A stretch of DNA of 64,000 bases from Echinarachnius parma (taxonomy: Eukaryota > Echinodermata > Echinoidea > Clypeasteroida > Echinarachniidae), in contig JBAMJV010008917.1 of NCBI GenBank assembly GCA_037951105.1, positions 40,150 to 104,149 on the forward strand. Reading direction: 5' to 3'. The notes under the pieces were generated by a model. That model saw only the letters and a program-made list of their open reading frames with translations. It had not been told where the DNA came from and searched no databases. Positions within the stretch are counted from its first letter, which is position 1, and the number at the start of each line of letters is the position of its first letter. Below, one piece after another: positions 58,996 to 64,000 of the stretch. Both the position numbers and the translations under genes were made by a program.

Positions 58996-59550
58996 AGGGA
59001 AAGTTGAGTTTTGGTAGAGAGGGCGCTAGACTACTTAATTGGTTTGTGAGGTAATGAAAAACTGAGTGTAAAATTTGAAAGAGCATAATATTTAAACAAT
59101 AAAATCATCTTTGTTTGATCAAAATCGGTTCAGAAACGGCTGAAATATCCATAAATATAACAATTTGTAATAAACCCAGGGCCCGGGTTTATTAGAGAAT
59201 TTTGAACCAGCCGTTAAAAATTTTAAAAAATGCTTCCTCTTTTCAAAAAAGTTACAAAATAGGTATTTAAATAGTTGTTGGTTATTTCTCTATCTAATCA
59301 CTATTTCAACAAAGCATCACATGCACAATATTTTATTCAAAATGGTTGAAACCGATGAGTGTTTAGAGAGCGCCCTCTTACGTTTTAACGGCTCTTTTTG
59401 AATGATAACATGATCTTTACTACGTCATTTGTAATTTTGTGTTCCTTTCTAGTTATAACTATTAGTTTGTAATGTAATGATGCAGGTTTTGGTTACTAAA
59501 ATTCAGTTTCACTAAAACTGTACTCTCCTTACCAGAACTCAACTATCCCT
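58996..59550 (-). mobile_element. TTAA-target MITE, family AGGGATAGTTGAG (copy 3, reverse)
   Basis: TTAA at 58992-58995 and 59551-59554. Ends AGGGAAAGTTGAGTTTTGGT and the inverse CAACTATCCCT. Flanked by about 36 bp direct repeats ('cagctgaatcattttg', 'cgaacatgc') at 58958 and 59568, longer than a TTAA duplication. Confidence 0.75.
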
Positions 59551-59609
59551 TTAAGGGCGGTATATAGTTTCAGCTGAATCATTTTGCCCCCGAACATGCA
59601 TGCTTAGGA

Positions 59610-61890
59610 GCGGTATATTAGTTTGTTTGTTTGTTGTTGGTTTTTTTTTTCGCTATCATGGCCGTCAGGCTGTTTTTCAGCTTTACAGTTGCAGCTTTAC
59701 ATCGCAGGACATAGCATGGGCCTACAGTGTGTGAGTGACGTATCGCTAATGACTTCTCTCTTGAGGGAAGTTTTCGCTTTGATCTGCTAGTCCGACAGGG
59801 GTCAACCTGCGTTTGAGATTCGCCTGCTTTAGCCCTACGATTTACTTACGAAGCACTAGATAGTGTGCCTTCAGCGACCGACCATTTATGTGTTAGTACG
59901 TTAGGAAATGGTGCTTCGTCGTCTGGTCATATCGGACAGGCCTGTCCCCCTCGACCAGTCGGGGGGAATGATGGTGCAGTGCCAAACTTACAGTGGTATG
60001 ACACTTTTACATATTATGCATTTCTACATAATCGTGTCTGGCTAGGAAAGAATCATATTTGTGCCGACTTTTTATGAATACTACATGGTAATTGTTGTTT
60101 GGGACTTATGGTTGAGATCGACGCTATTATGCCTTTCATAGATTCGGGACGATGGTAGACGAGTCATTACAAGACAGTGTTGCTGACCATTAATTGTTGA
60201 TTAATTTATGGAAATGATATACGAAGAGGAATGAGATATTCAGCGATCATTCAGTTCCGATGTGTGGCTCGGTATCGATCATTTGATGCACTATGCGTGC
60301 TTGCGCCTTTTGTATTCACTGTAGGCGGATGTAGGCAGGTCAGGTGGACTCCCAGTTGTCCGGTTCCCTGGGCGGACACATTGCTATTTAATTGTGCATA
60401 TCGCCGGAGGGGCGAGTTTTTGGGTAATAGCGTAAACTGACACCAACATAATACCAGGGAGATAAGGAAGAGTGGAAGTTCCAGGAGTTCATTCGTTTCT
60501 CGAATCGCTCAAATCATCTATTCTATTTCATTTTGCCTTTACCGGACTCGTGAATGTACTGCTTGACTCATTATCACCCGTTATGGGGGTAATTATGGTC
60601 ATGCTTTGCTACGACATTGATGACATATTATTCATTATGCACCTATGTTTTGGTTCGGTATGCGTGCGTCCTTGTATTTGGTGGAGTAGATCTAACATGA
60701 GTGGCCACCTAATGACCATTATGCCAGGAGCTCGGTGGTGTATATCTATCTGGTTTGACCGAGATCCGATGACATAGCTATGTCAAGCGGGAATGACGCT
60801 ATATAAAGGACCGATACTGCTTTTATAGCTTGAACAGCATCCCAAGAGTTTGCCAAAATGTATGCGCCTTTGCTGCAGCTACGTGTTAGACATTTTATAT
60901 GGCTCACATTTTCGCGACATGCCGTCAATCCAGTTAGGCCGTAGTTCTCCTTGTTATTTTAGGCATCGATTGCCTTCGCTTTTCTGGGTTACACTCGGCG
61001 TAGAAATGTGACCATGTATAGGGGGTTCACTTCCCACTTCAAGTGCATGGGTTTCCGGGCTCCATATCATTTGTGTGCACTGTGCTGGGGGGAAAAAGAT
61101 GACACAAAACGAGCTTTGCATTAATAGGGAGTTAAACCGAAATGTGACGTGACGGTGATCGCGTATTGTATCATTGGTCCGCAGCGGTTTACGCGGCAAT
61201 GTTTCGTCTTCGGTCAAGGAATCGTCCAGAAGCGGTAGACTCTCTCACTTGGGTATCCATGAATGGGAAAATGATAGGGCATGTAAAACCCACATATATC
61301 ATGGGGATCATACGCGTGACATTGTGATTCCGATATGCTACCCTGATTTTGCATTCTTTGTTTTGTCTCATGTTTGCTGATTGTGATAGAGAGGGTGGAT
61401 TGAAAACTGACTCGTGACAGCTATAGGTGACCAAGATGGAAGAATTTCATTTTTTGCGCCATAGTGCGCTTGTTCTTTAGTGTAGGGTCACGTTGCTATG
61501 GTCATCGGGTTCTTTACTGCCCTTTCCCCGTACCTTTCAGTCAATACACAGTGACGTGATTGTTCTTCATTGTGAATATAACCCCCATGTATGTAATTGG
61601 GTCATGTTTCCACTCAATTGCACGACAATGTGTATAATAGTTACACTCTCAGACTTGAGATTGCATATTTGTTAATTGTTATTAATGGTTGGATGTCTCT
61701 TCATGAGGATCCTTTGTTGGAATGCTGTTCATGTGGTTACATGAACACACCTCCTGTTTTTGGAGGTTGAAACATCATCACATAGCCTATCTGGCCCGTT
61801 GAGTGATGTGCAAGCTGTGTTGAGTGGCTCATCCAACTCTCTGGGGCTTTGAAGTCCCATGCATGATTCCTATGCCATTAGGCGATACGG
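59610..61890. other. GC-richer block without recognisable genes
   Basis: About 2.2 kb with clearly higher GC than its flanks. Frames up to 101 codons are present (60472-60777) but none resembles a known family. It could be a decayed coding region or the interior of an unrecognised element. Confidence 0.35.
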
Positions 61891-61893
61891 AGT

Positions 61894-62550
61894 ATAATCG
61901 GAATATTAAACGAGATTTAAATGAAATTTAGATTGAAGTTTAATAAAGATTATATGTCCCCAGCCCCCAGGAATCATGTCCCACCCAAATTATTGACTTG
62001 TGAAGTTCGCTTCGGATTTTACTTGATCCACGCGTGTCCCTCCCTGTTAGTCCAGATTGTTGGACGAGCCTTGCATACTTTGAACACTGGCGACTGGGTG
62101 TGCGAGCGGGCTTATACAGGGTGGCCCACAAATAACGGAACGGGGTACTTGCCATACTAAAGACTCATGATGCCCGCCATACTGCATCGAGCATGTCGAG
62201 TAACGATCAACCGTGCGCCATTGTGAGTGTGCGTTCAGCTGTGTATAGAGAAGAAAGGGAACTAACAATGGCGCACGCATTGAACGTTACTAGTTGCTAT
62301 GACGGGCACCATGTGTCTTCATTATAGCAAGCACCCCGTTCCGTTATTTCTGGGCCACCCTGTATAGGTATCGGCGAGGGAGCTCATTTGCATATGAAAG
62401 CAATCCTTTTGTTTGCTATGAACTGTGACGCTCTATTGATTACAGGTGTACAACCCATACATGATTCCTCAGATTAGGCGATAACTTCGTATAATCTTTA
62501 TTAAACTTCAATCTAAATTTCATTTAAATCTCGTTTAATATTCCGATTAT
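61894..62550. mobile_element. Element bounded by a perfect 60 bp inverted repeat
   Basis: 61894-61953 (ATAATCGGAATATTAAACGA...) is the exact reverse complement of 62491-62550. A second feature precedes both arms: a diverged direct repeat with 'catgattcct', 'attaggcgata' and 'cgtataat' (61862-61893 and 62459-62490). A mariner-like MITE lies inside. Confidence 0.7.
62117..62362. mobile_element. Mariner-like MITE, CAGGGTGGCCCA ends (copy 2)
   Basis: Ends CAGGGTGGCCCACAAATAAC and the inverse of CAGGGTGGCCCAGAAATAAC, flanked by TA on both sides. Inner arms share 'aatggcgcac'-type inverted text. No transposase. Confidence 0.8.
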
Positions 62551-62564
62551 CGGGGTTTTATGAA

Positions 62565-63160
62565 TATGGCCACAGGTCACTTATTTATAATCATCAAATG
62601 TATTTTACCTCATTCGAAATAAAATAATAAAATGAACATGACTGTTAAATTAATGAACGAGTCTTCCAGAAAAGAAGTAATGAGCTCCAGTTTGTATTAT
62701 GGTTGTATAAAGCAATTGTCTCGATACATATGAGTATTGTTATTCACGCTAACCGTATATGGATGCTTGCCAAGTACATGTAAATGCAAGTTTTGGCCAA
62801 ATATCCCCATTTTAAGGATTATGGGTACATTAATGAGTCTAAAAAAAAATCATGTAAACACAACGACATTCATTCTTCAGTGGTCATTTTGAAGGAAATG
62901 CTATGGAAAATACATTTTGGTTTGTGATGTTATATTGGATTGAGGTAAACAAACAATACAATTTTCAAATGTCTGAAGTTGATAGCGCATAGTCCCAATG
63001 GAGGCTGTGCTATAACATAACTTTTAAAATAATGTGAGCTTAATCACTAATGTCATCATAGGCATATTCCAGGGGTATAAGGTCTTAGAGCCAATTTTCT
63101 TTCCCGGCCGAGACAACCTCCCAATATGTGTCGAGACCAAGACAATTGGTTCAAAGCCCT
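62565..63160. other. Unassigned AT-rich sequence
   Basis: No gene. A short 'ggccgagacaacc...gtcgagacc' segment precedes the G tract at 63166-63188. Confidence 0.35.
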
Positions 63161-63231
63161 CTCAGGGGGGGGGGGGGGGGGGGGGGGGTGGGGGTGGTGT
63201 TCGTCGTCTAACATCACATGCATAATTTGGT

Positions 63232-63439
63232 ATGAAAATGGTTAAAACCAATGCCCCTTTAGACAGCGCCCTCTTGTGTTTGATTGGCTTTTTTTTAATG
63301 ATAACATGCTTTTTACCTAGTCGTTTGTAATTTGTATATCTTTCGAGCATGGTGGAGATATAACTATTAGTTGGTAAAGTTACTGTGCAGGTTTCGGTTA
63401 ATAAAGTTCAGCTTTACCAAAACTGTACTACCCCTTTAA
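63232..63439 (-). mobile_element. AGGGATAGTTGAG MITE family, partial (copy 4)
   Basis: Contains 'agcgccctcttgtg' and 'ataactattagttgg' and ends 'actacccctttaa'. The left end is missing. Confidence 0.6.
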
Positions 63440-63444
63440 ATAAA

Positions 63445-63632
63445 ATAATAAATAAACACACCCAAATATACCAACACACGCATGTGCACCGATACACTCG
63501 AACACAAACACAATTGATGTGCATACATTACATTTGTTATGAAATCGTCTACGCAGGCTGATATATCAAATAATTTCATATAGTAGAGAACATATAAAAT
63601 TTAATGTAAATATATAATTAATGTGTGATAAC
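63445..63632. repeat. Second copy of the dispersed repeat at 52135-52335
   Basis: Shares 'aataaacacacccaaata', 'attgatgtgcatacatta', 'gaaatcgtctacgcaggc' and 'tttcatatagtagagaa'. Confidence 0.7.
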
Positions 63633-63654
63633 CACACTGAAACCTTTACCTAGT

Positions 63655-63901
63655 CAGGCGCTGGCTGGACGAACCTTAAACTAGTCCGGCTGGTTAGTCC
63701 AGCTTGCTTGACTATAGGTTTTAGGCTACATTTCATGTCTTGCAAGTCTGCTGGACTAGTTAGAAACTGCTGGACGAATGGTTGATTAGTCCAGCTCACT
63801 TTACTAACGTAATTTGTGCCGCTGGACTAATTTATAAATCCGATGACCGACTATAGCTTTATCCAGCCGGACTAGTATAACGTTAGTCCAGTCAGCGCCA
63901 T
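63655..63901. mobile_element. Small TIR element made of CTGGACTA motifs
   Basis: Ends GGCGCTGGCTGGAC near 63658 and the inverse of GGCGCTGACTGGAC at about 63898. Between them CTGGAC(T/G)A or its inverse TAGTCCAG occurs about nine times in 250 bp, in both orientations. No ORF. Confidence 0.55.
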
Positions 63902-64000
63902 GTCAACAAATTGCATATATCTTTGTGTAGTGTGCTGTACATATACAGTACATAGTATAGTACATTGTATTACCGTTGTAGAACGGCATAGCCACATACA

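Noticed and set aside
62481-62493. ATAACTTCGTATA, identical to one 13 bp arm of loxP
   Set aside because: The inverted partner arm and spacer are absent, and the word lies within a diverged direct repeat whose other copy differs here. Treated as coincidence.

Overview
The window looks like intergenic, repeat-saturated DNA from a metazoan with a large AT-rich genome. It has no bacterial gene layout, no long host ORFs, several animal-type non-LTR retrotransposon remnants, primer-binding sites complementary to eukaryotic tRNA-Leu, tRNA-like Pol III units, many MITE families and more than 20 poly-G/poly-C tracts. The mix (CR1/Jockey-like and RTE-like LINEs, Transib-, Harbinger-, hAT- and mariner-type ends, TTAA-target MITEs) would suit a marine invertebrate, possibly a deuterostome such as an echinoderm or hemichordate. 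That placement is an inference; no host gene fixes it.

Layout. 0-3.4 kb: a foldback element built from 17 copies of an 11-base motif, plus MITE copies. 3.4-15.4 kb: an RTE-like LINE on the minus strand whose reverse transcriptase is split into two halves, 3.42-3.91 and 13.53-15.4 kb. The 9.6 kb between them has CAGTGGCGTAGC at both ends and holds a four-copy octamer/CRE tandem repeat, a CR1-like LINE remnant and many MITEs. 16-43 kb: a nest of mobile elements. An outer LTR retrotransposon (15.97-42.99 kb) has its 5' LTR interrupted, with a GTAC target duplication, by a 16.7 kb second LTR element that encodes Gag but no visible Pol. This inner element carries a LINE fragment, a small TIR element (empty site preserved in its other LTR), a Harbinger-like element and extra tandem gag-LTR units. 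The outer internal region carries two hAT-type insertions, one of 5.4 kb full of satellites. 45-47.5 kb: a triple nest (MITE, then LINE 3' end, then a TIR element with seven copies of a 16-mer). 48.36-50.61 kb: a Transib-type element with perfect RSS-like CACAGTG heptamers and a CGCCG target duplication. 53-59.6 kb: mariner-like MITE, long palindromes, CA-rich DNA, and a TIR element holding four tRNA-like units on a 293 bp repeat. 59.6-64 kb: an unexplained GC-richer block, nested inverted-repeat and mariner-like elements, and a CTGGACTA motif cluster.

Only one intact protein-coding gene of size is seen: the Gag ORF at 18285-19784. All other protein signals are decayed transposon genes or weak candidates. 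No CRISPR arrays, rRNA or operons are present. Superfamily names rest on terminal motifs and target-site duplications read by eye; no database search was possible.
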